Source: Acidobacteriota bacterium
Lineage (GTDB): Bacteria; Acidobacteriota; Terriglobia; Terriglobales; Acidobacteriaceae
Assembly (NCBI GenBank): GCA_013289765.1
Contig: JABCZI010000011.1
Coordinates: forward strand, 62,001 to 126,000
DNA: 64,000 nt
Direction: 5' to 3'
Below, piece by piece: positions 9,749 through 20,329 of this stretch. Each line of letters begins with the position of its first letter. Position 1 is the first letter of the stretch. The position numbers and the translations under genes were made by a program. The notes under the pieces are model-generated. The model did not search any database and was not told the DNA's origin. It saw only the letters and a program-made list of their open reading frames with translations.

Positions 9749-10324
9749 CTACTGGGCGGCAACCCGCGGACTGGCGGGCGCGGGAGGGGTGGAACGCTCT
9801 GCCTCGCTCGCGCTGTGCAAAGCGGAAATACGGCGGAACTCCGAGGATGCATCTTCGGTTTCGGGAAGGTATTCATAGCCTTTCAGGCAGACGGCCACGC
9901 CGATCTTTCTGCCTACTTCTACTTGTCCACTTACTGGTACACCCCTGACTTCTCCATTCTTGATTTCGGCAGGCTTGGATTCGATCGAACCGGCGTCGGC
10001 CAATTTGATCTCGGTATGGGTTGCGGGAGCAGGTTTCCAGCCGTTGTCCGCAGCATTGACGATGCGCAGAACATGCCCACGGCAACGCACTCGCATACTT
10101 TCGCCAAGCGTTATTTCGGAGGGCATCTTTAACGTAAGTTCAATTTCCGTCCCCTCATTCAGCGCCATGACTGTAAAGAAAAAGACTCCCCGGGAACTAA
10201 CGTCCTGAGTAAAGCCGAGTCCTTCAACCGCGGTGGAAACATCGCGCAGTGAAACCGGGAGATTAAAGGGAAAACGTTGACCGATACGCCGCTCAACACC
10301 AACCGGAGAGGAAATCATCGTCAT
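9749..10324 (-). CDS. PilZ-domain protein
   Basis: RRIGQRFPFNLPVSLRD...GFTQDVSSRGVFFFT...GTEIELTLKMP. Confidence 0.78.
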   Translation of the reverse strand: MTMISSPVGVERRIGQRFPFNLPVSLRDVSTAVEGLGFTQDVSSRGVFFFTVMALNEGTEIELTLKMPSEITLGESMRVRCRGHVLRIVNAADNGWKPAPATHTEIKLADAGSIESKPAEIKNGEVRGVPVSGQVEVGRKIGVAVCLKGYEYLPETEDASSEFRRISALHSASEAERSTPPAPASPRVAAQ

Positions 10325-10525
10325 GGCATATCCTTAGGGAATCGCCGCGGGAGAGAGCAACTGCAACTGTAGCGCAGTCCGGCCCCGCATGGGAAGCCAA
10401 AAATGCCGACAAACGGGCCTGTGGAAAATTCTGGGAATCTGCAGCGCTGCCTGAAGTCCTGAAATCAAGAAGCTCAAGTTATATTTGATCAAGAGATCAA
10501 ATCCAGTCATCCAAAGAAAGCCATC

Positions 10526-11884
10526 GTGCCTGAGTCAGTCAGTCCAACCGAGAAAAGCGCGGCGAACGGCGGCGAAGGAGCTTCTTCGTCCATCTCACGC
10601 TGGCAGGTTGCGGGGCGCGCGCTGCGCCACCGGAACTTCCAGCTCTTTTTCAGCGGACAACTGATCTCCCTAATCGGCACATGGATGCAGAGTGTTGCAC
10701 AGTCGTGGCTGGTCTACCGGCTTACCGGTTCAGCGCTGTTGCTTGGGTCGGTGGGATTCGCCAGCCAGATTCCCGTATTCCTGTTTGCGCCTTTAGGCGG
10801 AATAACCGCCGACCGTGTAAACCGGAGATATATTGTGATTGCCACGCAAGTGGCGTCGATGGTATTGGCGTTTGTTCTGGCGGGACTGACTTTGTTTCAC
10901 AAAATTCAGGTGTGGCATGTGTTTGTGCTGGCCAGCCTGTTGGGCATTGTGAATGCGTTCGACATTCCGGGACGGCAATCGTTTCTGGTGGATATGGTCG
11001 GCAAAGAAGATTTGATGAATGCGATTGCGCTGAACTCTTCCATGTTTAATGGCGCGCGCGTGATTGGTCCGGCGGTCGCGGGAATTCTGGTGGCGAAGAT
11101 TGGCGAAGGCTGGTGCTTCTTTGCGAATGCTGTGAGCTACATCGCAGTGATTATCGGGCTAATGCTGATGAGAGTGCAGAGTCCGGCGCGCGCTCCAGCA
11201 TCTATGGCCTCGCCTTTCGAGCACATGATGGAGGGATTCCGATTCGTCAACCGGACGGCGCCGATCCGCGCGCTGCTGCTGCTGTTGGGAATGGTCAGCC
11301 TGGTGGGGATGCCGTATGTGGTCCTGATGCCGATCTTCGCCGACCAGATACTGCATGGCGGGGCGCGAGGATTGGGTATCCTCATGGGGTCGACAGGAGT
11401 GGGTGCTTTGTTGGGGGCTTTGACCCTGGCTTTCCGCGAGGGTGTGAGAGGTTTGGGGCGGTGGGTGGCGTGGTGCTGCGCCGGATTTGGAACCAGTCTC
11501 GCAATTTTTTCGCTGTCGCATTCCTTCTGGATTTCCGTGGTTCTGCTGTTGCCGGTGGGTTACACCATGATGCTGCAAATGGCCTGCTCGAACACGCTGA
11601 TCCAGGTGATGGTCCCTGATGCACTGCGGGGGCGCGTGATGGCCGTGTACTCGATGATGTTCATGGGCATGGCGCCGATCGGGGCGCTGCTCGGCGGAGC
11701 GCTGGCCGACCGTTTGGGCGCTCAAACCACGGTGGCGATTGGAGGGCTGGCCTCAGTCGTCGGCGCGTGCTGGTTCGGATTGCAATTACCGAAAATTCGC
11801 GTGGAAGCCCGGCGCTTGATTGTCGCCCAGGAAGTGGCGGGGGGAGAACCGTCGGAGATGAGCGCACAGGCGGTAGAAGATTAG
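10526..11884 (+). CDS. MFS transporter, EntS/DUF894-like
   Basis: FQLFFSGQLISLIGTWMQSVAQSWLVYRLTGSALLLG; ~12 hydrophobic segments; GTG start. Confidence 0.88.
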   Translation: MPESVSPTEKSAANGGEGASSSISRWQVAGRALRHRNFQLFFSGQLISLIGTWMQSVAQSWLVYRLTGSALLLGSVGFASQIPVFLFAPLGGITADRVNRRYIVIATQVASMVLAFVLAGLTLFHKIQVWHVFVLASLLGIVNAFDIPGRQSFLVDMVGKEDLMNAIALNSSMFNGARVIGPAVAGILVAKIGEGWCFFANAVSYIAVIIGLMLMRVQSPARAPASMASPFEHMMEGFRFVNRTAPIRALLLLLGMVSLVGMPYVVLMPIFADQILHGGARGLGILMGSTGVGALLGALTLAFREGVRGLGRWVAWCCAGFGTSLAIFSLSHSFWISVVLLLPVGYTMMLQMACSNTLIQVMVPDALRGRVMAVYSMMFMGMAPIGALLGGALADRLGAQTTVAIGGLASVVGACWFGLQLPKIRVEARRLIVAQEVAGGEPSEMSAQAVED

Positions 11885-12094
11885 GAAGCGGCTCAGGGAT
11901 ACGCCGGTCACCTTCAACCACTCTTCATTGATTAAAACTCTTCATAAGACTGAAATTTCCCCTACCCATAATTCTTGAACATCGCTGCACCATCGTGCTA
12001 TACCCCCATGTTAAATAGCCCCAGCTATTGGCGCCCATTAATCGGCTGTTCGAGCGGAGCGTAAGCACGCACCATCGTCCGATTGGAGGACAAC

Positions 12095-15000
12095 ATGAAT
12101 TCACTTCAGAAAATGTTGGCGGTGGGTCTTTTCCTCGCAGTATTCACAGGACTGATGTTCGCACAGGGCGGAGCCACGGGCGCTATCGGTGGCGTGGTTC
12201 AAGACGCCTCTGGAGCCGTAATTGCCAATGCCAAAGTTACTGTCAAAAGCGAAGCGACTGGCGAGCTACTCCGACAGTTGACGACTGACTCCTCTGGATT
12301 GTTCACGGCCACGCTATTGCCTGTTGGCACCTACTCAGTCGAAGTCACGGCGCCCGGTTTTCCCGTTACAACGTTTCCCGGCGTCGTCGTCCGCATCACA
12401 GAAACTACGCGCATGACGGCATCACTCAAAGTGAACACGATAAAACAAATAGTGGAAGTTCAATCGCAGGTGGAGCAGGTCAACACCACCGACGCCACCA
12501 CCGGTCAATCACTCGGCGCCCAGACCATCACCGACCTTCCTCTGGCCACACGAAACTTTCAACAGTTGTTGACGCTTTCCTCGGGCGCTTCTTCCGATTT
12601 GAACGGCGCCGCGCAACTCGGCCGCGGCAGCGTTTTTATCCACGTCAATGGCGGAAGAGAGGACAATAACAACTACCTGATCGACGGCATCACCGTGGCC
12701 GACTATGCCTTCGGCGAACTTACTTATACGCCGCTCCCCAGCCCGGACGCGATTCAGGAGTTCAAAGTCAGCACCAGCCTCTACGACGCCACTCAGGGAC
12801 GCAACGGTGGCGGCAACATTAACGCGACTCTCAAGAGTGGGACCTCAAGCTACCACGGCGATCTCTGGGAGTATTTCCGCAACACCGCTCTGGATGCGAA
12901 CGATTATTTTCTGGGCAAGGTAGTCGTCAAGCAGAACATTTTCGGCGGCGACATCGGCGGGCCCATCGGCCCCGCGGCCAAGCTGGGGTACTTCTACTTC
13001 AATCTTCAGGGCACGCGCCAGCGCAGCGGCGATTCTCCGGGAACGTTCATCAACACGAGTGTTCCTGTGCTGCCTACGGCGCGCGACCAGACTACGCTTC
13101 TCAAGACCTTCTTCTGCGGTGCGGCCTGTGGCGGGGATACCGCCACTGCCCTTGACCCAGTGGCGTTGAACCTGCTGAATGCCAAGAGCACTCAGTTTGG
13201 CGCGGGCGTAGATGGTGCGGGCTTTCTCTTTCCTACAGTCGCCGGTACGCCCGGTTTTACCAATGGCGTAATCAACACTGGCCCGCTGTTGCTAACCAAT
13301 CCCGGCAAATTCACCGACAACCAGTTCACCGCGAACTGGGACCGCGAATTCCGCGGCGGTAAGGACCGTTTGTCGGAGCGCTTCTTCTGGTCTAATTCCG
13401 ACACTTTCGAGCCTTTCGGCGCGGATTCTTTCGGTATCCAGACCGGAGGTCTCCCGGGCATAAACAACCTGAATTTCCCTTTGGATATCCCCCTGCACAG
13501 CCGCTTCGGCAGCATCACCGAGACGCACGTGTTCAACAATAACCTGATCAACGATTTCCGTTTTGGCGTCAACATCATCAGCGACAAACTGAACAATAAA
13601 GCGCCCATCACTGGGGCGCAGATCGGGATCAACTTACCCACCGCCACCGGTGTGAACGGTCAAGCCGGAGATTCTAATATGTACCGGCTTCAGTTCGGCA
13701 CCTATGGCTTCGGGCCGTATACCACTCAACTGCAATCCGCGCTGTCCGACAACTACACCTGGGTCGATACCGTGAGCTGGACTCACGGGCCGCACCAACT
13801 GCGCCTAGGCGGCGAGATTGACCGTGTCGCCATGCGCCGCAACTTGCCCATTGCAGACAATGGATTGATATTCTTTGTCGCGGGCGCCACCGGATTCGCC
13901 ACCGACTTCCAGGCTTTTCTGGCGGGCTCCCCGCTCCTGGGTGAGGGCGGCGGCGGACTCGGCAACCACGACTATCGCATTCCCAGCTACGCCTGGTTCG
14001 CGCAGGACGATTATCGGGTCAGTAAGACACTCACTGTTAACCTCGGTCTCCGAAACGAATTTATCGGCGCACCCTACGACACGCTATGCCACACCGGGAA
14101 CACCAATCCAGCGCTCGCGCTCACAACCGGGCAGCCCTACGTCTATCCCAAGTGCGTCAACAAGTTCGGACTCTCCGGGATTACCGGAACTCTGAATCCT
14201 GCCGGACTGAACAACGAGTATGCCACGGTGTGGGAGCCGCGCATCGGTTTTGCCTACGACCTTGGCGGACACCACACCACGTCGATACGTGGAGGCTATG
14301 GCATTTACAGCGTCCGCGAGGACCTGGGAGCAGTCGACAATCTCGCTATCGTCCCTCCGGCCTATCCGTTCTTGGTTGGCTTTTTTCCTGGAGCAGACAG
14401 CCTGGCCAATCTATTCGCCCATAGTGCCGCATTCCCCAACGGGGTTCCGCCGCTGGGCGCGCAGCCTAGTCAGACTTACGTGCCCACAGCCGCGATCCTG
14501 CAGGGGTTTGCTCCCTGTGCTTTTCCGACTCCCCAGGCATGCTCACCATCTTTCAGTGGCAACGTAAATAGCTTGATTCAACTTGCGGTCCCACTGCATT
14601 GGGTTGTGGGGACCACGCAGCAGTGGAACTTCACCATTCAGCGCGAGCTGGGGCGAGATTGGTTTGCTGAAATCGGCTATGTGGGGACCAAAGGCTCGCG
14701 CCTGCGCTCAACATTTGATCCCGATCAGGCAACATTGGCCACGCCGCAGAATCCGGTCACCATTCCGGGACAGGGCTGTGCCAATCTCCAGGCGCAGAAT
14801 CCGCCAGTGTCGTGCACGATCATCGATTCAACTGTTGAGAATGCGAGCGCCCGTGCGCCCTTTATCGGGATCGCCCCTCCCGATTTCGAGGCCTTTTACG
14901 CCAACTCCGACTCGCACTACAACGCCTTACAAGCAACGCTGGCTCATCGTTTTGGCAAGGGACTGTATTTTCAAAGCGCTTACACTTACTCGAAGTCAAT

Positions 15001-15697
15001 TGATGACGTGTCCACCGCTTCCGTGGCGTTTCTCACCCGTGTCAATAATCAAACCGATGCGCGGGCCTCGCGGGGCCTCTCTGATTTCGACCGCCGGCAC
15101 CGCTTCGTGACCAGCGGCGTTTATCAACTGCCATTCTTCGCCCATGCCAGCGGCTTCACCAAAGCAGCCTTGGGAGGATGGGAGGCCAGCGGAGTACTCG
15201 TTCTGCAATCGGGTGCGCCCTTTTCGATTTTTGATCCAGCTGGAGGCAGCGTTTATGCTCTTGCCAGCACTCCTTCATCGACGGCCACGTTCGGTCCCGG
15301 GTTCGGCTGCGGCAACGCTCCCAGCCATGGCAGCCCAGAATCGCGGCTAGCCAACTGGGTCACTCCCTTAGCCTACACGCCCGATCCCCTGGCAACGCTG
15401 TCGAACGGTGCAAGCAGTGATGGGACGCTCTACGGCAACACGCCGCGCAACTGCATCATTGGGCCGCCGCAGAAGAATGTCGATTTCACTCTCGACAAGA
15501 CGTTCAAGCTGGGTGAGCGGCAGAGCCTGCGTTTCCGGACCGATTTCTTCAATCTGTTCAATCATCCGTCATTCCAAATCCCGGCAGCGACCTCGGTGTC
15601 GCCAATCAACGGCACGACGGGTGGCGGGTCGGCGCCAATCACGTCAACCGTCGGCACCCCGCGGCTGATTCAGTTCTCGTTAAAGTATTCGTTCTAG
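12095..15697 (+). CDS. TonB-dependent receptor, Oar-like with carboxypeptidase-regulatory-like N-terminal domain
   Basis: GGATGAIGGVVQDASGAVIANAKVTV; plug-like VNGGREDNNNYLIDG; C-terminal beta strand ending IQFSLKYSF; GGAGGA RBS before ATG 12095. Confidence 0.9.
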   Translation: MNSLQKMLAVGLFLAVFTGLMFAQGGATGAIGGVVQDASGAVIANAKVTVKSEATGELLRQLTTDSSGLFTATLLPVGTYSVEVTAPGFPVTTFPGVVVRITETTRMTASLKVNTIKQIVEVQSQVEQVNTTDATTGQSLGAQTITDLPLATRNFQQLLTLSSGASSDLNGAAQLGRGSVFIHVNGGREDNNNYLIDGITVADYAFGELTYTPLPSPDAIQEFKVSTSLYDATQGRNGGGNINATLKSGTSSYHGDLWEYFRNTALDANDYFLGKVVVKQNIFGGDIGGPIGPAAKLGYFYFNLQGTRQRSGDSPGTFINTSVPVLPTARDQTTLLKTFFCGAACGGDTATALDPVALNLLNAKSTQFGAGVDGAGFLFPTVAGTPGFTNGVINTGPLLLTNPGKFTDNQFTANWDREFRGGKDRLSERFFWSNSDTFEPFGADSFGIQTGGLPGINNLNFPLDIPLHSRFGSITETHVFNNNLINDFRFGVNIISDKLNNKAPITGAQIGINLPTATGVNGQAGDSNMYRLQFGTYGFGPYTTQLQSALSDNYTWVDTVSWTHGPHQLRLGGEIDRVAMRRNLPIADNGLIFFVAGATGFATDFQAFLAGSPLLGEGGGGLGNHDYRIPSYAWFAQDDYRVSKTLTVNLGLRNEFIGAPYDTLCHTGNTNPALALTTGQPYVYPKCVNKFGLSGITGTLNPAGLNNEYATVWEPRIGFAYDLGGHHTTSIRGGYGIYSVREDLGAVDNLAIVPPAYPFLVGFFPGADSLANLFAHSAAFPNGVPPLGAQPSQTYVPTAAILQGFAPCAFPTPQACSPSFSGNVNSLIQLAVPLHWVVGTTQQWNFTIQRELGRDWFAEIGYVGTKGSRLRSTFDPDQATLATPQNPVTIPGQGCANLQAQNPPVSCTIIDSTVENASARAPFIGIAPPDFEAFYANSDSHYNALQATLAHRFGKGLYFQSAYTYSKSIDDVSTASVAFLTRVNNQTDARASRGLSDFDRRHRFVTSGVYQLPFFAHASGFTKAALGGWEASGVLVLQSGAPFSIFDPAGGSVYALASTPSSTATFGPGFGCGNAPSHGSPESRLANWVTPLAYTPDPLATLSNGASSDGTLYGNTPRNCIIGPPQKNVDFTLDKTFKLGERQSLRFRTDFFNLFNHPSFQIPAATSVSPINGTTGGGSAPITSTVGTPRLIQFSLKYSF

Positions 15698-15782
15698 CGA
15701 GCGTTTGTAGGGAAGGGGATTTCCGCCGTGCCGTTAAGGCCTGATACACTGCGGCTCCAGGCCTTGAGGAACGCCGTAAATT

Positions 15783-16478
15783 CTATTCGTACGCTTTCGC
15801 GGGCAGGCCGGTAATCCGTATTCCGGCGTGGCCCTTGTGGCGGATGTTAAGCCCGATGAGCAGCGCGGTGATCTGCTCGAGCGTGCGGGCGTTTTCCAAT
15901 TTCCCCCCGTCGATGGCGCGCACTCCGGGAATCTTCGCGGCGAGAGCGCGCGTGAGTTGGGAGGCGTTAGCGTCGTCGCTGCAGACGATAACGTCGCAAT
16001 CGAGAGCTTCGTCTCCATTCAGAAGTTCCGCCGAGAGGTTGTGGAAGGCAGCGGCCACGCTTACTCCTTTTGGAACAAGTTCAGCGGCTTGTTGCGCCGC
16101 TGAGCCTTGCCAGACGCCGAGGGTGCGGGAGGCTCGACCGCCGACTGCGGCAGCGAGCGCGACCGTGGCGTCGATGAGAACGCTACCGGAGCGAATCGCT
16201 GGCTTGAGTTGCTTGAGCAGGGCCGCTTGTCCTTCGAACGGAACAGTTAGCACCAGAAGGTCGGCAGCGGCGCAGGCTTCTGAATTTTCCTTACCGGAGA
16301 CATTTGCGCCTCTTCCGGCTTTCTCTTTAATCTTGGCAGCTGATTCCTCGGCGCGTTTCGCATCGCGCGAGCCAAGCAGAATGCTTTCTCCGGCGCGCGC
16401 CCAGCGCAGCGCGAGGCCGATTCCTGCGGGCCCGGTTCCGCCCAGAATTGCGATCGCACGCGACGCGGTATCCGTCAT
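15783..16478 (-). CDS. npdG: NADPH-dependent F420 reductase
   Basis: IAILGGTGPAGIGLALRWARAGESILLGSRDAKRAEESA; adjacent to cof genes. Confidence 0.88.
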   Translation of the reverse strand: MTDTASRAIAILGGTGPAGIGLALRWARAGESILLGSRDAKRAEESAAKIKEKAGRGANVSGKENSEACAAADLLVLTVPFEGQAALLKQLKPAIRSGSVLIDATVALAAAVGGRASRTLGVWQGSAAQQAAELVPKGVSVAAAFHNLSAELLNGDEALDCDVIVCSDDANASQLTRALAAKIPGVRAIDGGKLENARTLEQITALLIGLNIRHKGHAGIRITGLPAKAYE

Positions 16479-16511
16479 GCTTTCTTCCTCATGTCGATGA
16501 GAGGCTCGGGG

Positions 16512-17744
16512 TTACGCGAATTGCGGCTCCAAAGTTTCTTCCGCCGTGAAATCGTCTACGGGCAATTTAAGTTTGATGCGCGTGTAAGTCGTGTTGCGCT
16601 CGGCGGGGATTCGTCCCATTTCCAAAATCAGCGCTTGAAAATCCTCGGAACTGGTGTACTGGCCAGCCGTAGCGCCGGCTTCGCGCGAAATATTTTCTTC
16701 CATGAGCGTGCCGCCATAGTCGTTGGCTCCGGCGTGCAGGCAGAGTTGTGAGAGGCGGCGGTTTAACTTTACCCACGAAACCTGAATGTTGTTGATCGAT
16801 CCGGCGAGCAACAAGCGAGAGAGGGCATGTACTTTCAGATGTTCCGCCAGCGTGGGACCACTTCGAGCCAGTCCCTGATGAAATAACAGAGTGTTCTGGT
16901 GCACGAAACCGAGTGGCACGAACTCGGTAAAGCCTCCGGTTTCGTCCTGAATTTCACGCAGGAGCCGCATCTGCCGCACCCAGTGCTCCGGTGTTTCAGT
17001 GTGCCCGTACATCATCGTCGAAGTGGTTCGGATCCCAGCGCGATGTGCGGTGCGGATGACTTCAATCCACTGCGCAGTGCTGAGCTTGTTTGCCGAGAGA
17101 ATGTGACGAACTTCATCGTCAAGAATTTCCGCGGCTGTGCCAGGCAGAGTGCCGAGACCATTATCGCGAAGCATGGCGAGATAGTCGGCGAGCGGCATAC
17201 CGGTCAGTTCGACGCCGTAGACAATTTCCATCGGCGAAAAAGCGTGAATGTGCATGGCGGGCACGGCTTTCTTCACCGCGCGGAGAATATCGCGGTAATA
17301 AAGCGGAGGCAGCCCGTGCGGTAAACCACCCTGAATACAGACTTCGGTCGCGCCCAGTTGCCAGGCCTCAATGGCCTTTTGCCCGACTTCTTCGGGATTG
17401 AGGAAATACGTATCGGACTCGCGCGGGCCGCGGCTGAAGGCGCAGAACTTACATCCCACGAAACAAATGTTCGTGAAATTGATGTTGCGATTCACGACGT
17501 ATGTAATGAGGTTGCCGGAGAGTTCGGCGCGCAACAGGTTAGCTGCGGTGAGCAAGCCAAGCAGATCGTCGCCCTCGGCATGAGCCAGCGCATAAGCTTC
17601 TTCCCGGGTGACGGCGTCGCCGTTTTGAGTTTCAAGAATTCTTTCCAGTGAGGAACGCACTGCGGGAGTGACTCGCGGCGCTACGTCGAACCAGTCGAGG
17701 GCAGGGAAACCTTCTAATTCTGGAGATGAGAGTTGGCGCGGCAC
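16512..17744 (-). CDS. cofH: FO synthase subunit CofH (radical SAM)
   Basis: CFVGCKFCAF radical SAM triad; NRNINFTNIC; HAFSPMEIVYG. Confidence 0.9.
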   Translation of the reverse strand: MPRQLSSPELEGFPALDWFDVAPRVTPAVRSSLERILETQNGDAVTREEAYALAHAEGDDLLGLLTAANLLRAELSGNLITYVVNRNINFTNICFVGCKFCAFSRGPRESDTYFLNPEEVGQKAIEAWQLGATEVCIQGGLPHGLPPLYYRDILRAVKKAVPAMHIHAFSPMEIVYGVELTGMPLADYLAMLRDNGLGTLPGTAAEILDDEVRHILSANKLSTAQWIEVIRTAHRAGIRTTSTMMYGHTETPEHWVRQMRLLREIQDETGGFTEFVPLGFVHQNTLLFHQGLARSGPTLAEHLKVHALSRLLLAGSINNIQVSWVKLNRRLSQLCLHAGANDYGGTLMEENISREAGATAGQYTSSEDFQALILEMGRIPAERNTTYTRIKLKLPVDDFTAEETLEPQFA

Positions 17745-17841
17745 GGGGATCCTCCGTAGAAACGTTGCGATGTCTCTGTGATGAACCGGGGAGACATTGC
17801 AACCAACTTCTTACAGTGTAGCGGAAGTGTCGCGGAGAAGT

Positions 17842-18678
17842 TCATCGGAATAGGTCAGATGCTGCGGGACGAAGCAGGTCGCGAGTGCGGCCAGGAGCGG
17901 GTTCGTAGGGGAATCCGCGAATGACGCAGGCCGGGGTGCGATTGAGTTTACCGCAGACCAACCCTGCAGCTGCGGCAAGTTCATCCGCGATGGCTTCGAG
18001 GCTGGCTTGCAACTTGTAGCCGTTGGGATCGCGGCGCCCGCGGTCGTCGCGCAGCGCTTTTATCCCGGCGATGCCAATGCAGAAGTCGACCAAACCCTCG
18101 CGCCAGGGACGCCCGAATGTGTCCGTGATGAGGACGGGAATGCTGAGCGCGGTGCGTTTCTTGATCTCATGGTGAAGTTTGCGGGCGGAACGGTCAGGAT
18201 CGGCCGGAAGTAGTAAGGCATGGCGGCCGCCATCGACGTTGGAAACGTCCACTCCGCTGTTGGCGCAGATGAATCCGTGGCCAGTTTCGGTGATGAGCAC
18301 GCCATTCTTGCGGCGAATCACAGCGCGGCTCTCGCGCAGCGCCAGTTCAACAACGCGGGGATCGAGGTTGTATTTCTTTGCCCAGGCGGACGAAGCGGTG
18401 GAAGGTTTGACGGTCGCGAGATCGACGAGGCGACCTTCGGTTTTGGAAACTACTTTGTGTTTGACGACGAGAATGTCGCCGGACTCGAATACGAGTTCGT
18501 GTTCCGCCAGGGATTGGAGAATTTTGTCTGCCAGCAAATCGCCGGGTTTGATTTCGTCGGCGAGAGTAATGGGAATGAGACGGATTTCGGCGGGCGAGTC
18601 GTTCGATATGCGCTTCCTGTCTTCTTCCAGGCGTTTGATTTCAAGGCGCTTGATGGCGGCGGGACGCTTTGGTCTCAC
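17842..18678 (-). CDS. cofE: coenzyme F420-0:L-glutamate ligase
   Basis: DILVVKHKVVSKTEGRLVDL...TDTFGRPWREGLVDFCIGIAGI...DELAAAAGLV. Confidence 0.92.
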   Translation of the reverse strand: MRPKRPAAIKRLEIKRLEEDRKRISNDSPAEIRLIPITLADEIKPGDLLADKILQSLAEHELVFESGDILVVKHKVVSKTEGRLVDLATVKPSTASSAWAKKYNLDPRVVELALRESRAVIRRKNGVLITETGHGFICANSGVDVSNVDGGRHALLLPADPDRSARKLHHEIKKRTALSIPVLITDTFGRPWREGLVDFCIGIAGIKALRDDRGRRDPNGYKLQASLEAIADELAAAAGLVCGKLNRTPACVIRGFPYEPAPGRTRDLLRPAASDLFR

Positions 18679-19337
18679 TGGCGGCTCGTTCCCGCGGCAA
18701 GAAAGCCATTGCCCAGTCTCCAGCGACGAACCAGGCTCTGAGCGCGGGTTTCACCGTCAGCGTTTTGAAGGTCCTGCAAGTCTTCCGGATTGTCTACGTC
18801 GAGCGCGATGCCCGGGAAGCGCAGCACTTCGCACGGTTTGCCGGTGGCTTGCGCCGCGGCCAGATGCGGTTTGAAGCTGTCGTTACCGAAACGCAGAGGA
18901 AACAAATCCGCCGGCCGCCGGAATGCGGCGTTGGTTCCACGTCCGTCAGCAGCGGGAACCAGCACCGAACCTTCCTCAGGTGCGCGCGCCAGAATCTGTT
19001 CAAGCTCGATGGGATTAATTAGAGGAATATCGGCTGGGAGGACCAGAGTGTATGCGATGCCGCGCTCCGCGCAAAGCCGCGTGGCCATCTCGATAGCGCC
19101 AGTTTCTCCGGGGTTCGCGGGATCGGGAATGATTTCAAAATTAAATCTCCCAGCGAGGTCGATGGCGAATGGGTCGCTGGTCACCAGCGCGGCAGCGGGA
19201 CGGCCGGGCCATGCGGCGATTGAGGCTACAACGTCGTGCAACATGGCCTGCGCCAGTTCAGTCCGCGCGGCCTGATCGAGCACGGAGGCAAGCCGCTGCT
19301 TGGCTGCAGACAGATTCTTGACAGGAATGAGGATCAC
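18675..19337 (-). CDS. cofC: phospholactate/PEP guanylyltransferase (CofC/FbiD family)
   Basis: MILIPVKNLSAAKQRLASVL...LPADIPLINP...NDSFKPHLAAA; GTGA overlap with cofE. Confidence 0.9.
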   Translation of the reverse strand: MILIPVKNLSAAKQRLASVLDQAARTELAQAMLHDVVASIAAWPGRPAAALVTSDPFAIDLAGRFNFEIIPDPANPGETGAIEMATRLCAERGIAYTLVLPADIPLINPIELEQILARAPEEGSVLVPAADGRGTNAAFRRPADLFPLRFGNDSFKPHLAAAQATGKPCEVLRFPGIALDVDNPEDLQDLQNADGETRAQSLVRRWRLGNGFLAAGTSRQ

Positions 19338-20329
19338 GGCTGGTCGGCGGCGGCGCGTGCGGATTTGTCGGCACTCGATTGATTAGATTCCTCAGGACGC
19401 AATCCGCTAATCGTGTGCGCCAGAACGGTTCGAGCCAGCGCCATCCGGTCATCTGAGGTGCGCATAATCGTCTGCGCACATTGCACGCGCAATCCGTTCT
19501 TGCGAAGCGTTTCCGCGGCACGGGCGTCGCGCGCGTCGCAGACGAGCAGATCAAGAAAATCTTCGTAGGCCTTGGCTACACCGGCGATCGAGCAGGGCAG
19601 ACCTTGCGCTGTCATAAGAATCCCCGCAGGTCCGGCAACCGGAGCGTTTCCTATAATCGGGCTCACAGCGGCGACTTTACCCCGCGCACTGCGCAGAGCT
19701 TCGCGGATTCCTGGCACCGCGAGAATGGGGCCGATGCTGGTCACAGGATTACTAGGGGCGATGATCACAGCATCGGCGGAAAGGATGGCGTCGATTACTC
19801 CGGGCGCAGCTTCGGCGTCGGTGGCTCCGGCGAAACGCACCGATTTTACCGGATCCTGATACCAGCGCTGCACGAAATATTCTTCGAAACTCAACTCGCC
19901 TGAGGGTGTATCGACTCGCGTCTCCACACGCGAATCGCTCATCGGTAGGATGCGAGCCTTTACTCCCAGTTTGTCGGAGATCGCCGTCGTGGCTTCGGAA
20001 AGAGTCTTCCCCTCAGCCAGCAGACGGGAACGCAGCAAATGCATTGCGAGATCGCGATCGCCGGTGTGAAACCATGTGGGTTCGCCCAGTTGACCCATCG
20101 CCTGCAGGCATAAAAAAGTATCGCCTTTTACGCCCCAACCCCGCTCGCGACTGAGCAGCCCGGAGAGAACGTAGGTAATCGAGTCGATATCCGGCGATAC
20201 GTAGAGGCCCCACCAAAGCAGATCGTCCCCGGTGTTGACGATCATCGTGATCTCTTCCGGAGGCATGACTTGCCGCAGTCCATCGACGAACTTGGCTCCT
20301 CCAGTTCCCCCAGTGAGCACGCAGATCAT
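19334..20329 (-). CDS. cofD: 2-phospho-L-lactate transferase (CofD/FbiA family)
   Basis: VLTGGTGGAKFVDGLRQV...NTGDDLLWWGLYVSPDIDSITY; APSNPVTSIGPIL. Confidence 0.93.
   Translation of the reverse strand: MICVLTGGTGGAKFVDGLRQVMPPEEITMIVNTGDDLLWWGLYVSPDIDSITYVLSGLLSRERGWGVKGDTFLCLQAMGQLGEPTWFHTGDRDLAMHLLRSRLLAEGKTLSEATTAISDKLGVKARILPMSDSRVETRVDTPSGELSFEEYFVQRWYQDPVKSVRFAGATDAEAAPGVIDAILSADAVIIAPSNPVTSIGPILAVPGIREALRSARGKVAAVSPIIGNAPVAGPAGILMTAQGLPCSIAGVAKAYEDFLDLLVCDARDARAAETLRKNGLRVQCAQTIMRTSDDRMALARTVLAHTISGLRPEESNQSSADKSARAAADQP

Noticed and set aside
15835-16500. 221-aa plus-strand ORF opposite npdG
   Set aside because: Low-complexity Ser/Arg/Ala-rich shadow ORF; npdG has clear motifs.
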